A DNA stretch of 64,000 nt, taken from NCBI GenBank assembly GCA_037481615.1, contig JBBFLI010000016.1; one strand, 5' to 3'. The notes under the pieces are model-generated. The model ran no database searches, was not told the DNA's origin, and saw only the letters and a program-made list of their open reading frames with translations. Source of the DNA: SpSt-501 sp037481615. GTDB lineage: Bacteria; Desulfobacterota; Desulfobacteria; Desulfobacterales; SpSt-501. Positions 1 through 7,803 of the stretch are shown here, one piece after another (position 1 is the first letter of the stretch; the number at the start of each line of letters is the position of its first letter). The translations under genes were made by a program, and so were the position numbers.

Positions 1-100
1 AAGCGCCGTAGATGCCGGCGAGCGCAAGGCCGGATACGGCCAGGGTGACCATGAGCTCGACCAGCGTGAATCCCCGGCAATCGCTTCTCCTTTTGCCCAT
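1..100 (-). CDS. Prepilin-type N-terminal domain protein (partial, cut by window edge)
   Basis: Only the first 33 codons are present; the gene runs off the left edge. Translation from the ATG at 100 gives a short basic leader, then the class III signal-peptide motif GFTLVELMVT and a hydrophobic helix ending GIYGA. This is the prepilin peptidase cleavage/methylation site of type IV pilins and pseudopilins; the GIYGA end resembles PilW-type minor pilins. A GGAG ribosome site lies about 8 nt upstream, and the gene starts 16 nt after the stop of the fimT-like gene, so it continues the minor-pilin operon. The exact minor-pilin class cannot be decided from the fragment. Confidence 0.8.
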   Translation of the reverse strand, partial: MGKRRSDCRGFTLVELMVTLAVSGLALAGIYGA

Positions 101-116
101 CGCCCGACTCCGTCGC

Positions 117-560
117 CTATTCGATGCGGACGGTACCGCCGGCACCCAGCCGCACACTGCGCTCGAGATCCGCGCCGCCGTTGCGGCCGATCACCACCCG
201 GCCCGCCTTGTTGGGAATGCCCTGGTTGTTGAAAAGGACGGCGGCCCCGAGGGAACCCTGGGCAGGCTCGCGCAGATCGATCCCGGAGGGCATCCGGACG
301 GTCCGCACCGTCTCCCCCGCGGCTGAAACCCGGAGGAGATCCTGGGTGTAATCGAACTCCACGCTGGTGGCGGCGTTGCGCTTGACGGCCGCGTGTCGTG
401 CAAGTTCCATGGCCGCGAGAACCTCGCGCGCGGCGGATCCGACCTTGTATTTCGGGACCCAGCCGATCACCGCCGGAAGCGCCATGGCGCACAGCAGGGC
501 GATGATCCCGATGATCACCATCAACTCCTGGAGGCTGAATCCTCTTTCCTCGCGCAGCAT
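117..560 (-). CDS. GspH/FimT-family pseudopilin (second copy)
   Basis: The 147-residue product starts at the ATG at 560, which has a GGGGGAG ribosome site; the frame stays open upstream but the extra residues are not pilin-like. It begins MLREERGFSLQELMV, a prepilin cleavage site with Glu at +5, followed by a hydrophobic helix (about residues 8-28). The C-terminal part is a beta-rich GspH-type domain with a late FNNQGIP segment typical of FimT/GspH pseudopilins. It is predicted to be an inner-membrane pseudopilin incorporated into or priming type IV pili. It lies downstream of pilY1 and just upstream of another pilin gene, as a second minor-pilin set in the same transcript direction. Confidence 0.8.
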   Translation of the reverse strand: MLREERGFSLQELMVIIGIIALLCAMALPAVIGWVPKYKVGSAAREVLAAMELARHAAVKRNAATSVEFDYTQDLLRVSAAGETVRTVRMPSGIDLREPAQGSLGAAVLFNNQGIPNKAGRVVIGRNGGADLERSVRLGAGGTVRIE

Positions 561-750
561 CGCTCCCCCGCTCGGCTGAATCCATCGTCTGACAGTGGTC
601 GCAGCAGATGAAAGCAAAGCATATGCCATCAACGCCCCCCTCGCGCAAAGCTTTCCGCCGGCCGGCCGAAGTGGCAACCTATCCTTTCGATTTCTAAGAG
701 TTTTTTTGGTTTACGGCGGCCATGCGGCAGCCGCCGCGGGGGTCACGCAC

Positions 751-776
751 GCCTCCCCCGCCCGGTCGGGGGAGGC
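751..776. repeat. 9-bp perfect inverted repeat (stem-loop)
   Basis: GCCTCCCCC at 751-759 pairs perfectly with 768-776 across an 8-nt loop. It sits in the 266-nt gap between the secreted protein gene and the fimT-like gene. No clear T-tract follows on the minus strand, so it is not a convincing intrinsic terminator; it may partially terminate or stabilise the transcript. The rest of the gap holds AT-rich patches at about 690-712 and 783-810 and no gene. Confidence 0.4.
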
Positions 777-826
777 GTTTCACGCTTTAATGGGCCTTAA
801 AGAAGTTTAAAGGAGCCGGGGGGCGG

Positions 827-1294
827 TCAGCGGCCGCGGGGGAACTTGCGGCGCGCCTCTTCCACGGGCTGGAAGGAGGCTCGGGGGGCGGGGGGCCTTT
901 TTTCGAGCTTCTGCAGCCGGAGCGCGGCCACGTGGCCGTCCGGGTGGCGGAAGCCCTCGACGGCCACCGTTTCTCCCTTGCGGAATTCCTTTCGCGCCCG
1001 CGGTTTTCCCGCCTCGTCGAGGTAGTGCGTCTGAACCGTCTTCCCTCCGATCGCCGCGTTCAAGCCGCGGATCTCCCGCTCGGCCACCACGATCACCCCC
1101 CGCTCGGGATGAACTTCCATGATGGTCCCGACGATCTCGAAGGGGGCGCACTCTTCGGGGTCGAGGTGCTCGACGACGGCGGCGGGGGAAGCGTTATCGG
1201 CGGCGGCGGAAGCCGCGGCTGCCGCAGCCGACAATGCCGTCAGCAGGGCTGCCGCCCGGAGGACCGGGAGGGACCAGCGGCGCAAGAAGATCAT
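827..1294 (-). CDS. Small secreted protein of the pilus operon, unknown function
   Basis: The product has 155 residues. The chosen ATG (1294) has an AAGGAG ribosome site; an ATG at 1312 would extend it by six residues and overlap the pilY1 stop. The N-terminus is a Sec-type signal peptide (basic start, then a long Ala/Leu-rich helix to about residue 32). The mature part contains a beta-barrel-like stretch (GTIMEVHPERGVIVVAEREI) and later GETVAVEGF, like a small OB-fold/DUF5666-type domain, and ends in a basic tail. I do not recognise a named family. Its position right after pilY1 suggests a periplasmic or surface factor of the pilus. Confidence 0.7.
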   Translation of the reverse strand: MIFLRRWSLPVLRAAALLTALSAAAAAASAAADNASPAAVVEHLDPEECAPFEIVGTIMEVHPERGVIVVAEREIRGLNAAIGGKTVQTHYLDEAGKPRARKEFRKGETVAVEGFRHPDGHVAALRLQKLEKRPPAPRASFQPVEEARRKFPRGR

Positions 1295-1311
1295 GGCCGT
1301 TCTCCTTCGCA

Positions 1312-4300
1312 TCAGAAAATCTGGTTCCAGTAATAGCGGATCATCTCCTGGGTGGCGATGGTGGGCAGGCTGACGATGCCGCCCTCGACGCCGATGAAGA
1401 GCCGCGCCCCGCCGGCGAGGATGGCGATCACGGGAGCCGAGGGGATCGCCGTTCCGATCGCGAGCGACCGGTCGAGTTTCCCCAGGGCGACCGTGTTGCC
1501 GGCGCGGTCGGTCTCCGGGGTGGTACTGAAATCGTGCACGGCTCCTCCATCCAGGTAGTTCAGCGCGTACAGGCGCGCGACACCGCGCACCGTGGAGGCG
1601 GCGCAGGGGTCCTCCGGATCGATGCCCGATTCGCTTGAAGGGGTGTAAGTCGTGAAGTAGACGACCCCCCCGTAGACGCGCGGCGAGGAGACGACCTTTT
1701 CACCGGGGTTCTCCAGCCGGATGAACCAGCCCTTGCCGTTCTGGAGTTGCGCCTTGACCTGCGCCTTTTCCTCGGCGGTCCCGAGCTGGACGAGGTTGCT
1801 CGTCACATCGACCAGATCGGCCTCGGTGAGGGGGGAAGTCATCGTCCAGTCGTTCTTGACCGCGTAGAAGCGGTTCACGACCCGGCTTTCACTCGGCCGC
1901 TCGCGGTCCCCGGTCCCGAAGAAGACGTACTCGCCGTGGATCGCGGGCGGGTACTTTTCGGCCACGGCATCCGGGGCGTAGAGGATCTTGAGACGCTTGC
2001 CGTCCACCAGGGGGGCCTGGAAGACCTTCTTGGCGCTCCAGCTGCCGTCGGCGATGCTGCGGCTGATCTGCCGGGAGCCCACGGTGAAGGTCTGCATCTC
2101 GTCGTCCTTGAGACCGAAGAGGTTCCCGCCGAGGTCGCCGAAGTAGATCCGGCTGGTGATCCCGTCGCCGTCGTGATCGAAGCCGGCGACGTCGACGACC
2201 GAGTGCGTGAGGCCGAGCGAGGGGTGCGTGGCCGGGGTTACCCGGAGGGCGGGGAGCACCGCTCCGGTCGCCCGGCTCACGGCGAAGATGCCCCGGCCCA
2301 CGGAGTCGGTGGGATCGGGGTCGGGCTGATCCTGGTTGGTGTCGTACCCCGCGGCGAAGAGAAAGACGTCGGCGGGCGTGACGGCGATCTCGACCCCGGT
2401 CGGGGTGGTGACGATTTCGGCCCCCGTCGACACCGTGACGCGGTCGGGCCGACTCCAGGACTGGCCGAGACGTTCGTAGTTCGCGGGCGTAGGCCCGAGG
2501 ACATCCGCCCCCAGGCTGTAGAGGTAGCGCGGGGCCGCAGGGTCCGAGATATCGAGGGCGACATAGGCTTCGCCGCCGCGCCGGGAGCCGACGACCAGGA
2601 TCTTCTGGGTATCCCCGCCGTAGACCGTGGGCGAGCCGTCGACGAAATAGTCGTGGTCGGCATCGGTCAGGCGCCAGAGCCTGCTTAAGTGCTCGGGGGG
2701 GATGAAACTCCAGAGTTCTTCACCCGTCTCGTCGTCGATCGCGTGGAGCATGCCGTCGTTGGCCCCGACGTAGATCACCGTCTTATCGGCGTAATGGACG
2801 ATCGCCGGTTCGGAGTGGATGACGTCGCCGAACAGGCCGTTGCGCACCGTGTCGAAAAGGTTGTTGCGGGCGGCCGCATCGGCCACCCCCAGCATGGCGT
2901 TCGTGATCGCCGTGTTCGTGGCGACGAAGGCGTTCGTGGGGTCGGTCAGAAGGGGGTTCGATCCGGTCCAGGTGTAGACCCGCCGCGGCGTCGGCGACTC
3001 GATCTGGAGACTCAGGGCCTCGGCCGCCCCGCCCTTTTCGACCGCCGGGCCGTCGTTTCCGAGAACCGTCCACCAGGAAAGCGCATTGTCCTTGATCAGA
3101 CCCTCGGGGGTCGTCGCCGGATCCCCCTTGGCGTCGATCAGGGAGCCGTCGGGCTCGAGCCGGTAGCGCTTGATGTTCCCGATCCAGCGGCCGCTCTGCT
3201 GCGGCTTAAAGAAGCCGAGATAGATCTTGTCCCCGGCGAAGACGCGGTTCATGCGGCTGATGGGGACGACCGGGGCGACGTAACAGGCGTTCTTCTCGAC
3301 GATGCTCGACATGATCTGGAAGAAGGCCTCGCGCAGGGCGGAGTAATTCTCGGCGGTGTAATAGGAGCCGCCGCCGGCCGCCGCCGTACGCTGCAGGAGC
3401 GCCTGCGCCGTCAGGAAGCCGATCGTGAACGTGGTGATGTTCTGCTTGTCGAAGGCGGTCCCGTCGCCCATGGCCGGGTTGCAATCATTTTCGTAGAGGT
3501 AGCGCGCCACATCTTCGAGATAGCCCGAGCCGTCGTAGGCATAGTCGAACTTGGCCGGGTCGTTCGCGGGGGTCGAGGTGCCGATGAAGTCGCCGTTGAT
3601 GTAGGGGGCCGACCAGAGCCGGCTGTCGCGGTCCTTGGTGGGCTCGCCGTCGGTCATGAGGATGACATAGTTCTTCTGGCAGCGCTCGAGCATGGGCGAG
3701 ACATAGCGTCCCCCCGAGTAGGTCCCCGCGGGGAAGCCGCTCGTGTTGAACCAGCTCGGCATGCCGGCGAAGTAGAGCCCCGCCTCGGCAAGGGTTTCGG
3801 CAAGCGGCGTCCAGGTCGAGGGGGTGAGATTGTTCACCGCGTTCAGCAAGGCGCTGCGATGGGCGGGGTCGTTCACACTTCGGATGGGGATCTGCAGCCT
3901 TCCGCCCTGCTCGTAGTTGAAGATCATCAGCCCGAAGCGCACGTTGTCGGTCGTGGCGATCAGGTCGGAGACGACCTGCTTGGCCACGTCGATCCGCCGC
4001 AGGTAGGGGCCGATGCCCGTCTGAATATAGTTCAGATAGTTCCCGAGGCGCAGGTAGCGTTTCGTCGCCCCGCCGCAGCTGAAGGGCGCACTGGAGCGGA
4101 TGTAGCCTTCCGCATAGCCTTGCTCGAGAAGCGCCTCGCGGATTGTGGAGCAGGAAAGAAGGCTTACGTTGCTGGCAAAGAGGTCCCACCAGTAGGTGCC
4201 GGTGTAAGAATTGTAGCGGCGGTAGTAGACGGCATTGGCCGAGTAGGTGCAGCTCGCGCAGGTGTAGGTCTGGCTCGGGGCGTAGGGGGTGCCGGGCACG

Positions 4301-4458
4301 TCGGCCTCGTCCATGCTGCCGGAGTTGTCGAAGATGATGAGGACGTTCGGCTCGATGTCCGGGTTGGTGACCGTGCCGTAGATCTCGGTGTCATCGGCGC
4401 GCAAAACGCCCGACAGCCCGAAAACGACCATGACGCCGATCAGTATTCTCAAGCCCAT
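1312..4458 (-). CDS. pilY1: Type IV pilus tip/biogenesis protein PilY1
   Basis: This is a 1048-residue secreted protein. A signal peptide (residues 1-21) is followed by a von Willebrand A domain with a MIDAS motif (DNSGSMD, residues 44-50) and a later VILMTDGEP strand. The C-terminal half is the PilY1 beta-propeller, with the signature VIYVGANDGMLHAIDDETG and Asp-rich loops such as DADHDYFVDG and DHDGDG that resemble EF-hand-like calcium sites. PilY1 proteins sit at the pilus tip and control extension, adhesion and surface sensing. It follows pilX by about 45 nt, and the fimT-pilV-pilW-pilX-pilY1 order is the classical minor-pilin operon. Length is within the usual 1000-1200 residues. Confidence 0.93.
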   Translation of the reverse strand: MGLRILIGVMVVFGLSGVLRADDTEIYGTVTNPDIEPNVLIIFDNSGSMDEADVPGTPYAPSQTYTCASCTYSANAVYYRRYNSYTGTYWWDLFASNVSLLSCSTIREALLEQGYAEGYIRSSAPFSCGGATKRYLRLGNYLNYIQTGIGPYLRRIDVAKQVVSDLIATTDNVRFGLMIFNYEQGGRLQIPIRSVNDPAHRSALLNAVNNLTPSTWTPLAETLAEAGLYFAGMPSWFNTSGFPAGTYSGGRYVSPMLERCQKNYVILMTDGEPTKDRDSRLWSAPYINGDFIGTSTPANDPAKFDYAYDGSGYLEDVARYLYENDCNPAMGDGTAFDKQNITTFTIGFLTAQALLQRTAAAGGGSYYTAENYSALREAFFQIMSSIVEKNACYVAPVVPISRMNRVFAGDKIYLGFFKPQQSGRWIGNIKRYRLEPDGSLIDAKGDPATTPEGLIKDNALSWWTVLGNDGPAVEKGGAAEALSLQIESPTPRRVYTWTGSNPLLTDPTNAFVATNTAITNAMLGVADAAARNNLFDTVRNGLFGDVIHSEPAIVHYADKTVIYVGANDGMLHAIDDETGEELWSFIPPEHLSRLWRLTDADHDYFVDGSPTVYGGDTQKILVVGSRRGGEAYVALDISDPAAPRYLYSLGADVLGPTPANYERLGQSWSRPDRVTVSTGAEIVTTPTGVEIAVTPADVFLFAAGYDTNQDQPDPDPTDSVGRGIFAVSRATGAVLPALRVTPATHPSLGLTHSVVDVAGFDHDGDGITSRIYFGDLGGNLFGLKDDEMQTFTVGSRQISRSIADGSWSAKKVFQAPLVDGKRLKILYAPDAVAEKYPPAIHGEYVFFGTGDRERPSESRVVNRFYAVKNDWTMTSPLTEADLVDVTSNLVQLGTAEEKAQVKAQLQNGKGWFIRLENPGEKVVSSPRVYGGVVYFTTYTPSSESGIDPEDPCAASTVRGVARLYALNYLDGGAVHDFSTTPETDRAGNTVALGKLDRSLAIGTAIPSAPVIAILAGGARLFIGVEGGIVSLPTIATQEMIRYYWNQIF

Positions 4459-4503
4459 GCCGGAGTCTCCTTCGGCTCCTCTCGCGGAACCCTGTTCACG
4501 CCT

Positions 4504-5091
4504 TCACTGGTACTTGTTGAACACCTTGTAGGCCCCCACCTGGACGCGGGTGTTCCCCGTGAGCGAGGTCGCCGTGATCCCGTAGCGGCGGATCTCGAAA
4601 TACTTCAGACTGAAACCCGAGCCCGGCGGCGGCGCGGAAATGTGGCGCTGGAGGGGAAGCGCGTTCGCGGCCGCCTCCTCCGCCGTCGTCTGCCCGTCCT
4701 CGTCGAAATCGATCGCCACCGCCGCATCGGTGATGCAGCGCACGCGCACCTCGGCGATCGGCCGGCTCTGCGCGTCGAGAGCGTAGAAGCGGTAATTGGC
4801 GGCGAGCGGCCCGTCGAGCAGGAATTGATCGGTCAGCCAGCGGGTCGCCCCCTCGGCGCCCTTGGCCGTCGGCCCGCGGTCGTAGTTTTCCAGGGCGTCG
4901 ATGACCGCGGCTTCCGAGGCGTAGAATTCGCGCGTGAGATCCCCTTCGTTTCTCACCACATGCATCTCGGTCGTCGAGGTCCACAGCGCCAGCACGCCGG
5001 CCAACAGCAGGATCGCCGAAATGAGAATCGAGGCCCCGAGAACGAACCCCCGCTCATCTCTCAGAATCTCCACGGATTGCCGACCCATCAT
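4504..5091 (-). CDS. pilX: Minor pilin PilX-like
   Basis: The product has 195 residues and starts MMGRQSVEILRDERG. It carries the PilX N-terminal pattern: DERGFVLGASILISAILLLAG, a transmembrane helix preceded by a cleavable-type leader but lacking the canonical Glu5, then EFYASEAAVIDALE, the conserved Tyr-Ala-Ser-Glu-Ala segment of PilX proteins. An in-frame TTG at 5106 overlaps the pilW stop, but the tandem ATGs at 5091/5088 with an upstream GGAG fit better. It is predicted to join the PilVWX-PilY1 tip complex. Confidence 0.83.
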   Translation of the reverse strand: MMGRQSVEILRDERGFVLGASILISAILLLAGVLALWTSTTEMHVVRNEGDLTREFYASEAAVIDALENYDRGPTAKGAEGATRWLTDQFLLDGPLAANYRFYALDAQSRPIAEVRVRCITDAAVAIDFDEDGQTTAEEAAANALPLQRHISAPPPGSGFSLKYFEIRRYGITATSLTGNTRVQVGAYKVFNKYQ

Positions 5092-5102
5092 CGAGCTCCC
5101 GG

Positions 5103-5711
5103 TCAAAGGTTGCGGCAGCGCACCCGGGTGGTGTAGGTGCGTGAGATTTCGGGGTGGCTCCCGGCCGGCCGTTGGATGGTGAGGGTGATCTCGATCGCCC
5201 GGATGTCGAGCCGGCGCGCGGCGAGGTCGGCCTCGGGGATGGGGACCCCGGCGGCGTCAAAGTACGAGAACTGCAGCTGCGAGACATGGTCGAGCAGCAC
5301 CTCGGTCCCCAGGTGGCTCGTCTGCTCGAGCCGGTTCCCGTTCAGGGCGTAGGCGATGTTCTCGAAATCGCCGTCGAGGAGCCCGTCGTAGTTCACATCG
5401 GCCGTGTACTGCAGCCGGGTCGGGGTCGCCTCCACGATGCCCGCCCCTGCGGTCCCGAGCGGATCGAGCCCGGCCAGCCGGATGTCCTGCACCATCATCT
5501 CGACCCCGATGCGCGCGCTCTGCTGGGCGGCGGCCTTGACGTTTTCCGCGGTATAGGAGCGATTCAGGCGCTCGAAACCCGAATAGATCGCCCCGAAGAG
5601 AATCGAGAGCGCGGCGAGCACGAGCAGCATCTCCACCATGGAGAATCCGCTCTCGTCCGGCCTGGAAGCCGGCGGCGCCGCCGGAAACGTCTCGTGTCCC
5701 CTGCGCCTCAT
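5103..5711 (-). CDS. pilW: Minor pilin PilW-like
   Basis: The 202-residue product starts at the ATG at 5711, which overlaps the pilV stop by 4 nt (ATGA, translational coupling). An Arg-rich leader of unusual length precedes the cleavage region ESGFSMVEMLLVLAALS and a hydrophobic helix. The remainder has PilW features: a conserved EMMVQDIRLAGLDP segment and a C-terminal RTYTTRVRCRNL ending. The frame is open much further upstream, but that part only shadows pilV. It probably assembles with PilV, PilX and PilY1 at the pilus tip. Confidence 0.85.
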   Translation of the reverse strand: MRRRGHETFPAAPPASRPDESGFSMVEMLLVLAALSILFGAIYSGFERLNRSYTAENVKAAAQQSARIGVEMMVQDIRLAGLDPLGTAGAGIVEATPTRLQYTADVNYDGLLDGDFENIAYALNGNRLEQTSHLGTEVLLDHVSQLQFSYFDAAGVPIPEADLAARRLDIRAIEITLTIQRPAGSHPEISRTYTTRVRCRNL

Positions 5712-6112
5712 ACGCCGTTTCCCTGCGTGTTCGAGGAAAGCACGACGCTCGACTGCCGCCCGAGCCGCGTCCACTCCACCCGGACCGTGATGCGCCGCGC
5801 CCCCTCGCCCAGGTTCTCGATCGTCCAACTGCGGGTGAAAATCCCGCCGGCGCGCCCCTCGGCGTCGACCGGGTTGTTGGGGTCCGGGTAGGGCCCGCCG
5901 GTCGCAAGCGAACTCACGTCCTGGTTCTTCAGGTTCTCGAGCTGGGCCTTGGCCAGCATGTTGGCCTGGGTGTAGAGGTTTCCTTTCGTGTTGTTGCGCG
6001 CCGAGCCGAAATGCATCGACACCGCGGCGAGCATGCCGAGCGACAGGATCCCCATGGCGATCAGGAGTTCGATGAACGAAAAACCGCCCGGGTCGCGGAA
6101 ACGAAAAGCCAT
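5708..6112 (-). CDS. pilV: Minor pilin PilV-like
   Basis: The 134-residue protein begins MAFRFRDPGGFSFIELLIAMG, giving a prepilin cleavage site with Glu at +5 and a hydrophobic helix. It continues with the PilV-like QANMLAKAQLENLK segment and a short beta-rich C-terminus. It lies 14 nt after the fimT gene and overlaps pilW by 4 nt, consistent with one polycistronic message. Confidence 0.85.
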   Translation of the reverse strand: MAFRFRDPGGFSFIELLIAMGILSLGMLAAVSMHFGSARNNTKGNLYTQANMLAKAQLENLKNQDVSSLATGGPYPDPNNPVDAEGRAGGIFTRSWTIENLGEGARRITVRVEWTRLGRQSSVVLSSNTQGNGV

Positions 6113-6126
6113 CTCGCGCTCTCCTT

Positions 6127-6609
6127 TTACAGCGTACGGATGTTTCCCAGCCGGTTCACCCGGATGCGCCGCTCCCCGGTGCCGTTCACGAGGCAGAGGA
6201 CCTCGGCCGCGGAAAGGTCCGGCGCCAGCCCCCGGCTGTTGAAGCGCAGGCGGTGGTCGGGCAGCGTCGTCCGCGCGGGGTCGATCCGCACGCCGGGGGG
6301 AAGCCGCCGGTACTGTACCAGGGCCTCGGCGCCGTTGCGGATCCCGTCGCCCGCCGCCCCTCCGCCCGCGCCGTTGTCCAAGAAAAGGGTGTATTCGCTT
6401 TCGGTGAAGACGACACTCACCGTCGCCCCTTCGCGGATCGCCCGCACCTTGGCCATTTCCAGATCCGCCGTGAGGTTGATCGCCGCCCCGCGCAGCCGGT
6501 GCACCTGGAGCCAGCGCAAAAATGAGGGCATGCTTACCGAGGCGAGCAGCGCCACCACCGCCAGGGTGACGGCCACCTCAAAGGCACTGAATCCGGCATC
6601 ACGTCGCAT
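6127..6609 (-). CDS. fimT: GspH/FimT-family pseudopilin
   Basis: First gene of the minor-pilin operon, 160 residues. MRRDAGFSAFEVAVTLAVVALL is a prepilin leader, cleavage site (G/F, Glu at +5) and transmembrane helix, followed by the GspH-type LEMAKVRAIREGATVSVVF segment. The C-terminus contains FNSRG and VNGTGERRIRVNRLG, matching the GspH/FimT beta-domain. A GAGGAG ribosome site is 9 nt before the ATG. Confidence 0.87.
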   Translation of the reverse strand: MRRDAGFSAFEVAVTLAVVALLASVSMPSFLRWLQVHRLRGAAINLTADLEMAKVRAIREGATVSVVFTESEYTLFLDNGAGGGAAGDGIRNGAEALVQYRRLPPGVRIDPARTTLPDHRLRFNSRGLAPDLSAAEVLCLVNGTGERRIRVNRLGNIRTL

Positions 6610-6981
6610 CGCTTCGGCTCCTCAACAAAGATCTCCGGAGGCGGTTCTACAAAAGCCGTGCCAAGACGGGGCCGAAGCGGGAAGGAGGCACAGGCGGCGG
6701 CTTCGCACCGGACCGGGGGGGGCGTGCGCAAGCCTTTGAAGTCCATGGCAAACCGCGGTGTCGGGGAGCAACACCGAGGCCCTGGACAGGGCCGGCTCCG
6801 GCGCCCCGGCCGGGCCGGCGGGCGGTCGGCCGCCATTAATTTCGTTTAAAACGCTTAAAAAAGTTTTCCTGGCCCGGTGCCGGCGGGTCGACCGCGGGGC
6901 CGCCCGGATTACAGGGTGGAAAGCGGAGATACGGGATGGGATGCGGGCCGAGGCGGGAAGCTCTCCGGCCCCGCGGCGGGT
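6610..6981. other. Intergenic region between the purQ stop and the pilus operon
   Basis: No gene is supported here. Both neighbours read leftwards, so it must hold the end of the purL-purQ transcript and the start of the pilus operon. Visible elements are an AT-rich island at about 6836-6870 containing short inverted repeats, GC-rich palindromic sequence at about 6780-6835, a CGGTGT/ACACCG stem near 6755-6776 (minus-strand reading), and the sigma-54-like site listed separately. No clear stem plus T-tract terminator was found. Confidence 0.6.
6648..6663 (-). promoter_or_regulatory. Possible sigma-54 (-24/-12) promoter of the pilus operon
   Basis: Reading minus, TGGCACGGCTTTTGTA matches the RpoN consensus TGGCACG-N4-TTGCW except that the -12 GC is GT. 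The -24 box is perfect and the spacing is correct. It lies about 40 nt before the fimT start codon. RpoN control of pilus genes is common, but the imperfect -12 element makes this tentative. Confidence 0.4.
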
Positions 6982-7803
6982 TCAGGATTGTTGCAGATGG
7001 CGGATCGCGTTTTCGAAGATGCGCAGACCCACGGTCGGCTCCTCGCCGAAGGGGCGACCGTCACGCCGCGCCCTCTCCTTGAGCCGCGTCCAGTCGGGGT
7101 GGTTGGTCCAGTCGTTGAAGGCTTCCGGGTGCGGCATCAGGCCGAAGACGCGGCCGGTCGCATCGCAGATGCCGGCGATGTCGTCGACCGAGCCGTTGGG
7201 GTTGTCCGGGAAACGGCCCTGCGCCGGGCGGCCGTCGGCAAGGGCGTAGCGCAGCACGATCTGGCGGCCGGCGCGGAGCTTTTCGATCACCGGGGGGGCG
7301 GCGTAGAATTTCCCCTCCCCGTGCCGCACGGGAAGCTCGACCGCGGCGATCCCGCGGGTGAAGACGCAGGGGGAAGCGGGATCGACCGCAAGCCTCACCC
7401 ACTGGTCACGAAACACCCCGCACTCGTTGGGCAGCAGCGCAACCGCGCGGGTGCGGTAGTCCCCGTCGAAGCCCGGCAGCAGCCCCAGGTTGACGAGCGC
7501 CTGGAAGCCGTTGCAGATGCCGATGACGAGCCCGCCGCGCTCGATGAACGCCGCGAGTTCCTCGCCGAGATGGGTACGGAAGCGGACCGCCTGGACGACC
7601 CCGGCGCCGTGGTCGTCCCCCCAGCCGAAGCCGCCCATCAGCACGAGAAGCTGATGCTCCTCGAGGCGCACCTGCCGCTGCAAGAGGAGGTTCAGATGCA
7701 CGCGGTTCACGGAAGCACCGGCGCGTTCGAAGGCATAGGCCGTTTCCGCGTCGCAGTTGAGGCCGTAGCCTGCCGGCAGGAGAACGCGAACCCGGCGTTT
7801 CAT
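6982..7803 (-). CDS. purQ: Phosphoribosylformylglycinamidine synthase, glutaminase subunit
   Basis: A 273-residue class I glutamine amidotransferase supplying ammonia to PurL in purine synthesis (FGAR to FGAM). The nucleophile elbow is VIGICNGFQ (Cys97), and the catalytic His/Glu pair lies in LMPHPEAF. The N-terminal VLLPAGYGLNCDAETAYAF and LVLMGGFGWGDD are PurQ signatures. Its ATG overlaps the purL stop by 4 nt, so the two subunits are translationally coupled. It is longer than the ~225-residue Bacillus-type PurQ. Confidence 0.93.
   Translation of the reverse strand: MKRRVRVLLPAGYGLNCDAETAYAFERAGASVNRVHLNLLLQRQVRLEEHQLLVLMGGFGWGDDHGAGVVQAVRFRTHLGEELAAFIERGGLVIGICNGFQALVNLGLLPGFDGDYRTRAVALLPNECGVFRDQWVRLAVDPASPCVFTRGIAAVELPVRHGEGKFYAAPPVIEKLRAGRQIVLRYALADGRPAQGRFPDNPNGSVDDIAGICDATGRVFGLMPHPEAFNDWTNHPDWTRLKERARRDGRPFGEEPTVGLRIFENAIRHLQQS

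Noticed and set aside
561..826. Possible c-di-GMP (GEMM) riboswitch before the fimT-like gene, suggested by AAA-rich and GGTTGCC sequence
   Set aside because: The conserved GACGCAAAGCC core and its partner tetraloop-receptor are missing; only vague similarity.
2689..5136. 815-codon plus-strand open frame opposite pilY1/pilX/pilW
   Set aside because: Antisense shadow of high-GC genes; low-complexity composition and no family motifs, while the minus-strand reading gives clear pilus proteins.
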